A program made the translations under genes and the position numbers. The notes beneath the pieces were generated by a model, which ran no database searches, was not told the DNA's origin, and was given only the letters and a program-made list of their open reading frames with translations. Positions 1-11,985 of a DNA stretch of 64,000 bases are shown in pieces. The stretch comes from Sclerurus mexicanus (taxonomy: Eukaryota; Chordata; Aves; Passeriformes; Furnariidae), in contig VWZF01005819.1 in NCBI GenBank assembly GCA_013396755.1, positions 275,340 to 339,339 on the forward strand, written 5' to 3'. Every line of letters begins with the position of its first letter. The first letter of the stretch is position 1.

Positions 1-1870
1 ATAATCTGACTTTTTTTTGGTGTTTAGGCAGATTTTGGCTCTCCAGGCAAGGACAGCCTTTCCCCAGCAAGGCTCTTGGAGGGGTGCTCTGCTGAAGGAT
101 AGGAAACAGGAGTGCTGAAGCTTGGTAGTGGCTGTTTCTCTTCAGGGCCAGCAGTCATCCCCAAATCTGGTGTTGTGTCGCATTGCTTGTGTCCTGGTCA
201 GGAAAGGAGCAAACAAATCAACACACGGGGACCATCCCTCTTCTTTGGGAGTTTTTGTGGTGGCTGCAGCACAGTGTGGGAAGGTGGGGGTGCAGCAGAG
301 CACCAGGCACTGAACTGAGGGCACTACTCTCAGATATTCAGTCCTATAGAAGGAAAATGATGTCACCAGCTCGGGCTGTCCTCTGGTTCAGCCCTTAGGC
401 CAAATATGTCCTGGCTGGATTGTGGAGGGGGAAAAGGACACCCTCTTTGCACGTCCTGTGCAGGAATTCGTTGTGTTTCTTTCTATCTGTTTAGGGCTTT
501 ACAGGGTGCTGTGTTGTATCTGTCTGGACACATGCAGTATTCAAATGCACTGTGGTTGAAAAGATGTTCCCAAAGCTCGCTTTTAATTACCTGTAATACT
601 CGTCAAACTGTCCTCTCTTCTCCCTTCTGGCCCCACCTGACTGTGGGAAAACAGGGCTGGCTTTGTTATGTGCCTGGAGGTCACTGAACTCACACAGTCC
701 TGGATCAGGGGGGAAAGGTATTGCTGAGATAAGATCTGCTGGAGTAACAAAAGAGCATTTCTGTCGAATGAACACGAGCAGTTCGTTGTCAGAGGTGGGT
801 TGTTAGGCTGGCCCCTGTCCTCACCAGGCGACTTCTGCCATCCCACCATGTGTGTGATGCCCCAAAGCAGGCTCTGCATAGCGAGGAATCCTTCCCTTCC
901 TCATGTGAAGGCTCACTGGGAGGGATTTACAGGACTGGTGCTGATAGAATTACATCTCAGAAATCTTTAGGTAATGAGTAATTACCAGTTTTGTCCCAGA
1001 ATCCCTCCTGGAAAGCGGGGTGAGGTCAGGCAGATACATCTGTTGAGTGTTGCAGAGCTCAATTACTGAAAGACTGCAGGAAAAAAAGGCCCAGGGAGCT
1101 CTCTCTGGTGGCTCGTCCTCACTCCCTGTCTCTCCTTGGATTGTAAATGGAATGTGCTTGACCATGGGCCATTTTTAGGCTTCTGGACTTCATGGAGGAG
1201 CTGATGGTGAACATATTTTTGCACTGGATACTCGACTTTCTCCATGTGTTAGGAACAAGCACTATTAAAAACCCCCAAGGCAGCTACTCCTTAAAAACAC
1301 TTGTTTTCTGCGTGACAAGACTAGTGTGGAAGGATTTCTGTGCGTGGCTGCTGAAAATACCTTTTCCACCCTGTGTTTCTTGGACGGGGCTCTGCAGATT
1401 CCTCGGTGTTCCTGGCAACAGGCTCCCTCTCTTGGGATGGAGTTCAGAAAACCTGATGCTGCTGTTTGTTAATGCTGGGGCCTATTTTTTTATTGCATTT
1501 TTTTTCCACATGATTTCATCTGTGGAGTGGAAGCAGGCTCTGACCTCACTCCTGGACAGGATCTGTGTTGCATGCAGCGGCCAGCGGGCTCCGTGGGCTC
1601 CTTGTTCTCCTGTAAGCTGCTGGAAAACACCCTGCTCAGCCCATCAGCCTTTCCAGCTTGTGACTCAGTTGTGGTTTTGTCCTCAATTACACGAAGTCCC
1701 CGCTGTCCCGAGGCCAGCAGGCATCCCCTGCTCCCTCTCAGACTCCTCTGGGATGCTTGGCACCACTGCGTGTGTGTGCAGGAGGTGCTGGCTCCCTCCC
1801 TCTGCTTCCAGTCCTGGCTCTGTGTGCTGGGATAGGGGCTGCCTGCCTGCCTCCCTTCAAGGACTCTGCT

Positions 1871-1912
1871 GAGTTGGAAGGGACCCACAAGGCTTATAAG
1901 TCCAACTCCCAA
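1871..1912 (-). repeat. CR1 LINE 3'-end fragment
   Basis: The sequence 'gagttggaagggacccacaa' followed by 'gtccaactcc' is the reverse complement of an avian CR1 3' terminus. Only about 40 bases remain. Confidence 0.6.
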
Positions 1913-2029
1913 GAACTTTGCTGCAGGCTTGGGGGATTTGTTGTTTTGCATTGGCTTAATGTGGTGAAATATGATTTTTTTTTCTTTTGGTGGAGTTGTG
2001 TGGTGTTTTTTTAGGGTAGGACTTAACAT

Positions 2030-2400
2030 CTGGTATTTATATATATCAGGGAAGTGAATCCTTCCACTTGGAGCTTTGGAGCTTTCCCGTGCCACGGTGA
2101 AATCGGGATCCCAGGTGTTGCTGACACGCGCCGGGCATGGACAGACCTGAATCCACAGGCTCGGCTCTCTCCCCCCATTCGGGGTGTTCTTTGCTGGGAG
2201 CTGTGGCCGTGCTGGCGCTCCCGGCCTCCTCTTCCTCCTCCTCCTCCTTCTCCTCCTCCTCCTGGTCTCCTGCTGCTGACGCAGGGCAGGGAGATGGCCA
2301 AGGAGGCAGCGGTGGGTGAGCGCTCTCTCCATCGCCTCCGTGCTCCGCTCACCTCTCCCGCTTTCCCTTCGCAGGCGAGCGGTGGGAAGAGGAGCCCAGC
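2030..2400 (+). promoter_or_regulatory. CpG-rich candidate promoter / first exon
   Basis: About 20 CpG dinucleotides lie within about 300 bases, well above neighbouring DNA. A TATA-like stretch (tatttatatatat, about 2034-2046) lies just upstream, and a donor-like 'ggtgagc' has its GT at 2316-2317. This could be an alternative non-coding first exon of SGMS1. No transcript evidence is available from sequence alone, so this is an inference. Confidence 0.3.
2226..2262 (+). repeat. (TCC)n microsatellite
   Basis: Near-perfect TCC/CTC triplets form a polypyrimidine tract inside the CpG-rich spot. On the minus strand it creates a run of arginine codons in a chance open frame. Confidence 0.85.
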
Positions 2401-5234
2401 CACAGGGGAAGCTGGAAGGCAGCTCTGGATGTGAAGGAAGTTGAGCTCCGTGGGATCCCGGGCTCTGGGAGCTGCTCTCACAGAGGCCTCTCTGCTTGTC
2501 CCTCTCCTCCCGCCAGGAGCATCGCGTCTGTCTGGCAGCTGGGAAGAGGAGAAGTTGGCTGCTGCTGTCCGGACTTCCAGGAGTGAGTGGCTCTCCGGGT
2601 GATCCTGTTCTCGTTAAAAGGCGTGTTTGGCTCCTGTGGGAGGGCCGGGGGGCTGCGGTTTGGGAGCAGGAGGACTCGGGTGTCACAGCTCTGGGGGGAG
2701 TCGGTTCTGTTTGGTTGGGTGTTGGGGGTGTTTTTGAGGTGACGCTTGAGCTGGTGGTTCATCACTTGTTTGCTGCTTGGCTTTAGTCTCAGTTTGTAGT
2801 TTAACTTGGTATTTTTTGAACCGGGGCAGCAGTAACCTGGCTGGGTGAGTGCTCCTGCCTTGTGTCCCCTGGAATTGTGTCCAGAGTCTGGCAATGGGTG
2901 TTTAGGAAACAGTAAGAGCGAGGAGGGATTTCAGTCTTTCTGTGAGCTTTTGTAGCAGCTGTGCCAAGGCAGTGCCACGTGAGTGTGCCACCCGCTGCCC
3001 AAAACCTGACTGCTTTGGTTGTAGAGGAGGGTGGCCCTGGGTGTGGAGAAGAGCACAGTGAGTCACTGGGAAACCACAGAAATCCTCTTAGGGAGCTGAA
3101 GGTGCTGCAGCCAGAGGAACAGCACTTTATCCCTGAGCTGTGCCTTGGATACCCAGCAGGCTCTTTCCGTGGGCTGTGATCCTGTTTGTGTGTTTCGGGC
3201 ACAGCTGCCTTTGCTTCTCACCCTAAACCTCTTTGGAACACAATGCTTTAATCTGGAAGCTTTCTAATAGATTTATAGTGACGAGTCAATTTTTTTTCAC
3301 TTGGCTGCTGGGGAAGAAACCGAACAAACTGCTTGCAGGAGCTCATTTGTGTGTGTTTTTTGTACATATGTATGTGCACACACATTAATACATACAGAAG
3401 AGCTACTCCAGGCATTGGCTGTCGGTCTGTGTGTGTGTATGGGCATGTGTGTCTGTATAAAAAGTGGGGTTTTTAAAGCAGGATGGGGTAAGCAAGCTTA
3501 GAGAAGTATGAATTTCTTCGTGCTCTACCTCCTTCATTTGGTTATGCAGACAAAGGCAGGAAAGCAAACCAAAACAAACCCAGGCATATCAAACCTAATC
3601 TGCTTACAGCACTGTCAGGTAAATCATTAACCCACAGGCCCAGTGCTTGGAAAAGCTGCTAAAGAGGTTTCTTGCCCCTGAAACTCCCGTTTTCCAGGCG
3701 GTAAGAAGTGAAATTACTTGCAGATCCTGGTTTCGTGCGTGGGTGTTTGCTGCTGCTGTAGTTTCTGGGCTGGTTAATGAAGTGGTGTTGTCCAGTGTAT
3801 TAAGGATGGGAGAGAACCTGCTCCCTGTGCTTTGTCCTCAAAGAGCAGCTCCAGCCAAGGCAGAGGGGAAACACAGCATTTACTTACTGTGAGTACCGTA
3901 ACTCATTAATGAAAGTTCACTTTAAATGGGTTGGTGGCTGATGGGCTTTGTTTCCCTGGGTCGTGTGATCTGGTTTTGTTTGAGCTGTGAAGATTTGCTG
4001 TGGGTCTTGCTGTGCTCAGTGCCACACCAGCCTTCTGTTTTGGCTGACTTCTGTTTCTGTAGGCACGTAAGAGATGGATTTCTCTGTGGTATTTGATACT
4101 TGGGGTCTGGACAGTCCTGTCTGCGTTTGCTTTACGCTTTAATCAATCGTGTTTGCAAGGAGTTCGCTTTGTGCAAGTAACTTGACCTATAGAAAATATG
4201 CAGCACGTGGAGAAGAGCAAAAGCAGCTTCATTTGGGACGTCGGCAGCCGTTGCCTGAACAAAAGGAAAAGGGCTCAAGAAGGGCTTAAGCAGTTCTAGC
4301 TGCCCACATCCGTGACTCAAAACCTCCAGCTCACCTCTGAGCTCCCTGAACCAGCGTTGCAATTGTGCCTTGCCCTCCCCGAGGTGTGCCCCTTTGGGTG
4401 CCAGGCTCTCATCCTGGCTGTCTTATGCCAGAGGTCTGCCTGGTCCTGCAAGGCCGTTTTCAGACACCTCCTGATGGTCCTGGTGAGACCTTTGAGGGCA
4501 GATCTCAGCAGGCTGGAGCTCGCTGTGAAGAAACCCCCAGTGCTGCTGGGTGCCGTTCTGCCGTGGCTCGGTGCCCTGCGCAGCCTCTGCTCCCCGTGCC
4601 CGCCTCGCCAGCCGCCTGTGAAGGCTCCAAACTGCTCTTGCAGCTCAGCAGAGTGTCCTTTTTGCTTGGTTAACTTTACAGCCTCGTTGCACATTAGCTT
4701 TTTAAAGCTGTCCTACCACGTGAGGAGGAGAGAACTTAGGCTTTGCCCTGTGTCTGGGTTACAGCTGATGCCAAGCGCCTGAGGCAGGAGATACCCGAAG
4801 CTGGAGGAGAAGGTGAATCCAGACCTTTCCCCAGGAGGTGTGAGTCTGTGCAAGGAGGTCTCTGAGCTGGGGACAGCCCAGCAAGTGCAGTTTCAGGGGG
4901 TAAACTCAGGCATGCAGAAGGCAGGGTGCTCCCTCCCTCTCTGCCCTGGACAGCCCAGTCCATCTGGAATCTTTGCTTCGGCCTCTCCTTAGGGTCAAGA
5001 GGTGCCAATTGGCATCCCAGCCAGTTCCAATGAGCCAAGAGGGGGTGGCAGTCCTTGGGGCAAGCAGGTTGCCACGCTCTGTGTTCAGAAAGAGCTGCTG
5101 TGGGCACGGGGAGAAGGGAGACAGCTGCCTTGGGAGCGCCGCTGGCCTGGGCACGACTTTTGGGCAGGCAGAGCAGCCTGATGGGGCACTGTGTCTGCAG
5201 CTGTGTGCATGGCAGAGGAGGAGGGGGGCAGGGC

Positions 5235-5480
5235 TCTGGGTAAAAATAGAAAAGCAGCTTAGGAAATTGGAGGTATGGTTTCAACACTCACAACTCGCTG
5301 CTGCCACCGAAAGGGGAAGGGCTCGCTCCCCTTGCTGCGCCTGCACAGCCGGCAGAAACCCAGGAAAACGCAGGAGAGAGGGTGGGGAAGCGAGGCAGGA
5401 AGGAGAGGATGGCCCCGGGGAACTGCTGGGACAGGTGAGTCCACGTGTGCAGGGGCTGCCTTTGCATCCAGGTGAGCAGC
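5235..5480 (+). promoter_or_regulatory. CpG-enriched candidate first exon with strong splice donor
   Basis: Between about 5280 and 5530 there are roughly 14 CpGs. An A/T-rich TATA-like 'taaaaata' lies near 5240. A consensus donor 'gggacag|gtgagt' has its GT at 5435-5436, and a second donor-like 'catccag|gtgagc' follows at about 5472. The arrangement resembles a non-coding first exon spliced onto the SGMS1 coding exon at 20122. The assignment is inference. Confidence 0.35.
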
Positions 5481-7049
5481 TCCCTGGTGGGAAGGTCGGG
5501 TTCGGAATCGCAGCCGGGCTCCCCGAGTTAAGGGCAGAGCCCTGAGGAGAGTTACTTTGCTGCTGGAATTGTTCATATTTGTACTTCATGGGGAGAGTTT
5601 TATTTGGGGGAAACACACGAAAAGGACTGGGGGTGTAGTTTCACGTGCTGGATGTGAATCATGTCTTGCTTGGCTGTAACATTAGGCTCCGGTGAGAGGC
5701 TGGGTTTTGCAATAAGTGTGTGAAGTGTCAGGAGAAAGGGAGTCAACAGACAAGCCAAGGGTAAATAAATATCCCGGGCTTTGGAAGCCATGAGCTTTGA
5801 GTGTCGGCTTTAGGAAGCGGTCGCTGCGCAGTGTTTTGTCAGCAGCTCCCCGGTGTTTATCACCATTCCTTGTGGTGATCACGGCTCCTTGTAACTTTTG
5901 ATATATTTTCGGTTGCTCTCCCTAAAACGAGGGCAAAATCCAATTAGGAAAACAATTCTTTTCTTCGCTGAAAAGTTTCTTTCCTGCTGCTGCTTTTTTT
6001 TTTGTCTCTGGTGTTGGGGGTTTGAGTTTATTTGCTTTCTCTTTTTTTTTTAATTTTAACTCTTTGTCAGCCTTGAGAATGGTGTGGGTTCTCCTTGGTT
6101 CTGCTCTTGTTATTCTAGCACTCCCAGCCACACATCAATAGCCAGTGATCCATCCTGGTCACTGTTCAGAAAGGAGTATCCAGGGGGATTCCAGATATCC
6201 GGGATATCCATGCTAGATGGAGCCTCAGTGTAACTAAAGAATATTTAGCTGTGTAATATTTAGTTCAGAAAACCTGTAACACAGCACTTTCCTGGGCAAT
6301 TAACCTGAGGACAAACAGCGCTGACTCTTTTCAAGGGGCTGTGGGTACAAGCTGTAAATAAAAGCCTATCCAGACCTCAGTGGAATTCAGTATCGGGTCG
6401 GGTTTTTCCTTTATCTGGAGTTGTTCTGTCTTTTAAAAGAGACTGTAAGAATTGAAGTTACTCTTTCAGCCCCGGGACAGGAATCCTGGAGACGAGCAGG
6501 TGGTTTTACTCAGTTACCTTTCAAATGCTTCAGCATTACCCTGAATTACTGGGCTGCTTTTCATAACCAGGAGGGAAAATTCATTGGTCCCAGTGATATC
6601 TAGAACACTGTTTCCTTGTATATTTATGAGATCACTTTAGTGGTCAAGCAGATTTTTCACCAGCAAGAGTATGGACATGTACTTTTTAAAACCAAGGAGC
6701 CGAATCCAGTTAACTCCAGTTTATTTGTACTGGAGAAGCTGATGCTTTGGGATTGTTGGTTTATTAAGCTTTGAGGATGAGAGGGATTTAGTAGGAAAAC
6801 AACCAGCTAGTGAGTTTGAGTGCAACTTTGATTTCTTAGACTTCCCAGCATTCTGAGTCTCTTCCTTATTAATTCTAAGTCCTTTGGTGTTTTGAAATTT
6901 TCTCTTTTAACCTCAGCCACCTGCTTTGCTTTGGGGACATTGGTTTGTCTGTTCTAAACTAGTGACACCCCACCTAAATCCTGGCATTGTTCAGCTCTCT
7001 GCAACGTGTGTGGATGTTGTACTTGGGCTAAAGCAACAAGGAAGAGCAA

Positions 7050-7195
7050 GCCCAGGGACCAGCACAGGCTGGGGGGGACCTGCTGCAGAAGGACCTGGGG
7101 GTCCTGGTGGGCAACCAGCTGTGCCTGCCCAGCAGCGAGCCCTGGGNGAGTGTGTGATCTGACCTGGGCAAACCTTGAGGCCCTTTAATTCATGT
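7050..7195 (+). repeat. CR1 LINE internal fragment, broken at a single N
   Basis: 'ggacctgggggtcctggtgg' followed by 'caaccagctg' matches the 3' portion of the CR1 reverse-transcriptase frame. Similarity stops abruptly at the lone N at 7148. Confidence 0.6.
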
Positions 7196-8429
7196 TAGTA
7201 CAGTTGCAGTGAGAGAGTGGAGAGGCTTTGGGTGGCAAAGGGATCTCTAGTGCTGGGGACACTTGAAGCTGAGAAAGGGGAATTCATAATGCAAAAGCCA
7301 AATGAGAAATGAAAGCAACTTTCTGCTGTGTTACAGTTTGTCCTCCCTCCTTGTTGCAGTTTCAGGAAACGGAGGTGGTGCAATTGTTTTCTGGGAACGG
7401 GATTTCAGAGGAGTGGAGAAGTGCTGGGAACAGGATTGGAGAGGAGAAGCCCTTGTAGGGAGGTCAGAGTGAACCTCACAGCCCAGCAGAACAGTTTGCC
7501 CCTGGTTGGATTGCTGATCTCCTCAATTTCCATCAACAGCTCTCTGCCAAACCAGATATATTTCAAATGGTAACAATACAACTTGTCTACTTGCAAACAT
7601 TTATTTTTTTTCCTTGCATGCCGTGGCCTGGCTTTTGCAGGCTGTGAGGGAAAGGTGGGGAAAGAATTGGTCCGGTAATTCAGGGTTACTTAAGCTAAAA
7701 GCACTGGTTACCAAATGAGATTTATCTGGGAGAAAAGTAACCCAGGCTTTTGTTAATGTTTAATGTTCTGTAGAGCTCTGCCCAGGCATAATTGAGCCAT
7801 CAGCACAGGAGTGATCCCGTGGAGGGGTTTATTTTGAGTGATTACAGAGCCCGCTGGGACTTTGATTTCACCTCAGCCTGAGCTAATTGATGAGCGGGGC
7901 CGTCATTTATTTACAGGGCTCGGGATCCTTGCAGCCCCATTCTCCTTCTCTCCCGAGAGGGGGCTGCAGGCACTGCCCCCCGTCCGCCACAGGGTTAACT
8001 AAAACCTCCTGCCCTCTGTTTGGGGAGCTGCTTTGGCACTGCCCTGGTTTCAGCAGCCTCTCCGCTTTCTGCTGAGCCTGGTGACCTTTAATCTGGAGCG
8101 TGTGCCACTCAGCTGGGCAGGCTCTGGCACACGGGGCTGGGGCAAGAGCAGGGGGAAAGAGTGGATGCTGATGACATGGAATGAAAAATAAGGAAGGAAA
8201 AAGCCAGAGGGCACGAACACCCCTGCTGGTTTTTGTCTAGGTCTCAGTTTGAGGTGAATACTCCTGATTTTTCCTCCTGATTTTGTTAGATTTTGTTAGA
8301 TTCCAGCATCATACAGTTTGTCTCCATGCTCTACTGATGAATCATGGGGCTGTATCAGTAAATCCACTCTCGCACAGAGCTTTGGAACAGGGAGGAAGTC
8401 CTGTCTCGAAGTACTTTTGAAAATAGGCA

Positions 8430-8604
8430 AGAGAAGTTACCCAGAGAAGCTGTGGCTGCCCCTGAATCCCTGGGAGTGTCCAAGGCCAGGTTGGACGGGG
8501 CTTGGAGCACCCTGGGCTGGTGGGAGGTGTCCCTGCCCATGGCAGGGGGTGGCACTGGATGGGCTTTAAGGTCTCTTCCACCCCAGACCATTCTGGGACT
8601 CTGT
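8430..8604 (+). repeat. CR1 LINE 3' end
   Basis: It contains the characteristic segments 'cagagaagctgtggctgccc', 'gtgtccaaggccaggttgga' and 'catggcagggggtggcactg', and ends in 'accattctgggactctgtg'. Several other copies in the window are nearly identical over this stretch. Confidence 0.9.
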
Positions 8605-10199
8605 GCCCTGCCATCCCATTGCAAGTGCTGTGTTGGGTGGAGAGCCACACCAAAACCATGAGATGTTTGTCTCCAGGCTGAGTTCTGCCTTTCTCCCATT
8701 TGGCCTGACTAAATAATACATGACCCAAAGCAGTGTCTGCTATTTTTAGGCAGTGTGGATCACAAAGGCAACTACAAATGCAACGTTCCTTAATACCAAG
8801 CTTCCTTGCCTGCTGCCTGACCCCAAATTCTGTGCCCTCCATTAGGGGACATGAGTCCCCCTGTCCTCAGTGATTTATGCAGCATCTGCAGCGACAGGGC
8901 CTGTTGCTTACGGACATGTGTGCATTCATATTTTATGGCTCTGCCTGCCCTTCATGTTTTATTTAATGAAGAGTGTAAGGAAATTGGTTACTTGGCAAAA
9001 CCTGGCTTTTAGTGAGCTAAGGAGACGCGGGTTCCCCGATTTCTGGGCTGGAGCTGTTTGTGTGCTGCTGTCCCACTCCTCCTCAGGAGCTCTCTAAATA
9101 TTGATCCTTCCTCATTGCTCCTCCAGGAGAGCCTTCAGCCCTGCTGTTGGCAACCTGCGTCCTGCACATCGTGTTGTGCCCTTTGGGGAGGGCAAGAAAT
9201 CCCCAAACCAGGTGGGAATGTGAGGTCCTTGTGCTGTCTGAGAGATGGTTCCTTTTCTGGGCTGACATCAATGGTCCTTATGCCATTCAGTCTGAGCTCA
9301 CACGCTGCCATGTGTGGCATGTTTTGCCTTTCAGAGCGATCCAGACCAGCACAGGTTTGTCTCAGATCAAACTGATTCCAGTCCCTGCGTTGTTTGACTG
9401 ATGGTGTGAAATAAAACCTAGAATTACTCTTTTTGTCAGTGCTGTCGTGGTGTAACGTAGGGTGAGCTGCATATTCCATCAGGATATCTGCCAGTACTTT
9501 TATCCCCTCACCCACATGGAATATTTGTGAATTTAGATTGTTTTCAGACCCGGTGAAAAGGTTTTGGAATGCCTGAGGATAGATAATAATTCATTTACTT
9601 TTAAGAGAATTTCATGTGTATTTATGTTCTGTGCAATCTCTGGTAGCCACTCCCTTACCCCTAAAGCCCACAGAGGCCAAAAAACCCCACCTCAACACAC
9701 CCCAAACCCAACCTTCTGTGACTGTTTAATATCTTCTGGTATGAAATAGTATCTGAGCTCCTTGTTTCCAGAATAGTTAATTTATTTTCCCCATCAACAG
9801 TCATTTTAACAGCTCCGTGCTGCTTGCAGGGGAAGAACTGCCATTCCTGCAGGACTCGTAATGAATTTTCATGATCTTTCTACATGAAAGACTTATTTTT
9901 TTTTAGGGGCTCTTATTAAAATGTCGTATTTCCTCAGATTTAGAAGATCTTGGAGATGTTCTTAGGGTTTACCTTTAAGGTGCATGTGAGAGCACAGCTC
10001 AAGGATAGTCCTGTACAGCAAGTCTGACCGTGGGATGAGCAGGTAAAGCAGCAACTATGGCAAATTGGCCCTTATTTGTTTTTTATTCCTAAAATATTCT
10101 GGCTACTAATGTTCTCGGGAAGCCTACACACATTTCCCAGGCTTTGAGGGAATGGAATGCTGCGTAGTCATGGAGCCTGTGGGGTTTTACCGGGGTGGG

Positions 10200-10432
10200 A
10201 TCACAGAATCCCAGAATGGTTGGGGTGGGAAGGGACCTTAAAGCCCATTCCACCCCCCCCCCTGCCATGGGCAGGGACACCTTCCACCAGCCCAGGGTGC
10301 TCCAAGCCCCATCCAACCTGGCCTTGGACACTCCCAGGGATCCAGGGGCAGCCACAGCTTCTCTGCCCAACCTGTGCCAGGGCCTGCCCACCCTCCCAGG
10401 GAAGGATTCCTTCCCAATATCCCATCTTTCTG
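10200..10432 (-). repeat. CR1 LINE 3' end
   Basis: This is the reverse complement of the family seen at 8430. It starts with 'tcacagaatcccagaatggt' and runs through 'ggccttggacactcccaggg' to 'gattccttcccaatatccca'. It contains a C9 run at the degenerate spacer. Confidence 0.9.
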
Positions 10433-11867
10433 CAGTGCTGCAACATCTGAACCCCTCCTGCTCGGAGGAGCCCCTGCACAGCAGAAACATCAGCACAGTT
10501 GTTATTCCCATCTTTTCTTTGCTTGTTCAGATACCCAGCAGGGCTAATTCATCCTGCTGGACATCCCTAGGGAGTGTGTGTCCTGAGTGTTTACCTACGG
10601 GAAGGGCTTGTTCCCAGTGAGCCTCTTGCATCTGGCTGCTCAAGGGTGACGTAAAGGAGAATCACGCTCTCCTGCGTGCCTGCTGCTTCCTTATCTACTT
10701 TGCCATTCCCCTTTTAGCTTCAGCCTCAGCAGCTTTTCCCAGTTCTCTTGCAATCTGCCGTCCCTCCCCACCAGTCAGCAGAGCCATGGCTTCTTGGAGC
10801 AGTGGCCTTGGGATCAGTGGCCAGCACCGATCCATCTGGCAGAGGAGGTAGGTCAGCGCTGGGCTATTTTCGAGCAGCACCTCATCCGTGTCCCTGCCTG
10901 CTCTCCTTAATGCCCTGCTAATCTGAGCTTCGCCCATCTGCTTGCACAAAGCTAAGTGCCTGCAGATTTAAATCTTCCCTCCTCTGGCTCACACTTAACA
11001 ACCAGAAATAAGGAAAAATCCTTAAAGCAGATGCCTCTGGAGCCCGTTGGTCACGCGATACTTCTGCCCAGAAGGGAGGGAGGTTGGTCTGTCGGGGTTC
11101 CTCTTTGTGTGGCTGCAAGAACAGTGCCACAGGGTTCCTGCAGTTCACTGCACCTCCTTATTGCATGCTAAGTGTTCGTGCAGCAGCAGCCACGAAACCC
11201 AGGCTGGTTTTTGCAGGCAGGAGCTCAGTGACCGTCCTGAAACAACAGGCACCGTTTACCCATGGAATGGTTAATTCACATGCCAACTTCCCGGATGGAA
11301 GGCTGACTGTTTCCAAGGGTGGAAGTGGCTTTCCCATGGCTAAGCCAGGTGGAGTTATCTAAGCAGTTGGATGTGCTTGCAGGGAGCTGGGGTGGTTATG
11401 TGCTCCACAAAGGACACTTGAGTGGGGTGGAGCAGGGATAGGGCACCAAGTGCTCCAGGATGTTAACTCCTCCTGCCTGATGTGCAGCTTAATGAGGGGA
11501 AATGCACATTTGGGGGAGTGCAACAGCCAGGTTGTGGTGTGACAGCACCTTTTAGCCAAAAGGTCTAGATTGGTAAGCAAAGTTTGCTGTAGGCTCTGCC
11601 CCCGTGCTGTCAGCTGGATGTGCCTCCATCCCTTCTGTGGCAGGAGAAAAGGTATTGTGTGACCAACCATCTCAGGAGACATCTGATTTAGGTATTTTTA
11701 ATGATTTCTGGTTGTGAAGGGTGAACAAACTGCTGGCTGAGCTTTGCACTCTGTTTGGAGTCGCTTTGCAACGGGTTGAGAGGCAGGAGTGGATGACAGC
11801 ATTGCCCAAGTGGGGGAGCTTGGGGTGGGAAATACTGTCCTTGGTTAAAATGGCCAAGAGGGGAGGG

Positions 11868-11985
11868 TTAGATGGGATAAAAGGAAAAAAGTCTTCCCTG
11901 GGAGGGTGGGCAGGCCTTAGGGTTAGGAGGTAGTTGGATGTGTCTGCAGGAGGAACTGACTTCTGAGGCCTTGGGGTGGTTATTG
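11868..11985 (+). repeat. Diverged CR1 LINE fragment
   Basis: 'gtcttccctgggagggtggg' and 'caggcctta' match the CR1 segment that normally reads 'ccttccctgggagggtgggc'. The downstream part is diverged. Confidence 0.55.

Noticed and set aside
1490..2686. 398-codon open frame on the minus strand
   Set aside because: It depends on the (TCC)n tract (poly-Arg) and spans unrelated low-complexity DNA. No domain or family signal was seen and the sense strand has promoter-like CpGs.
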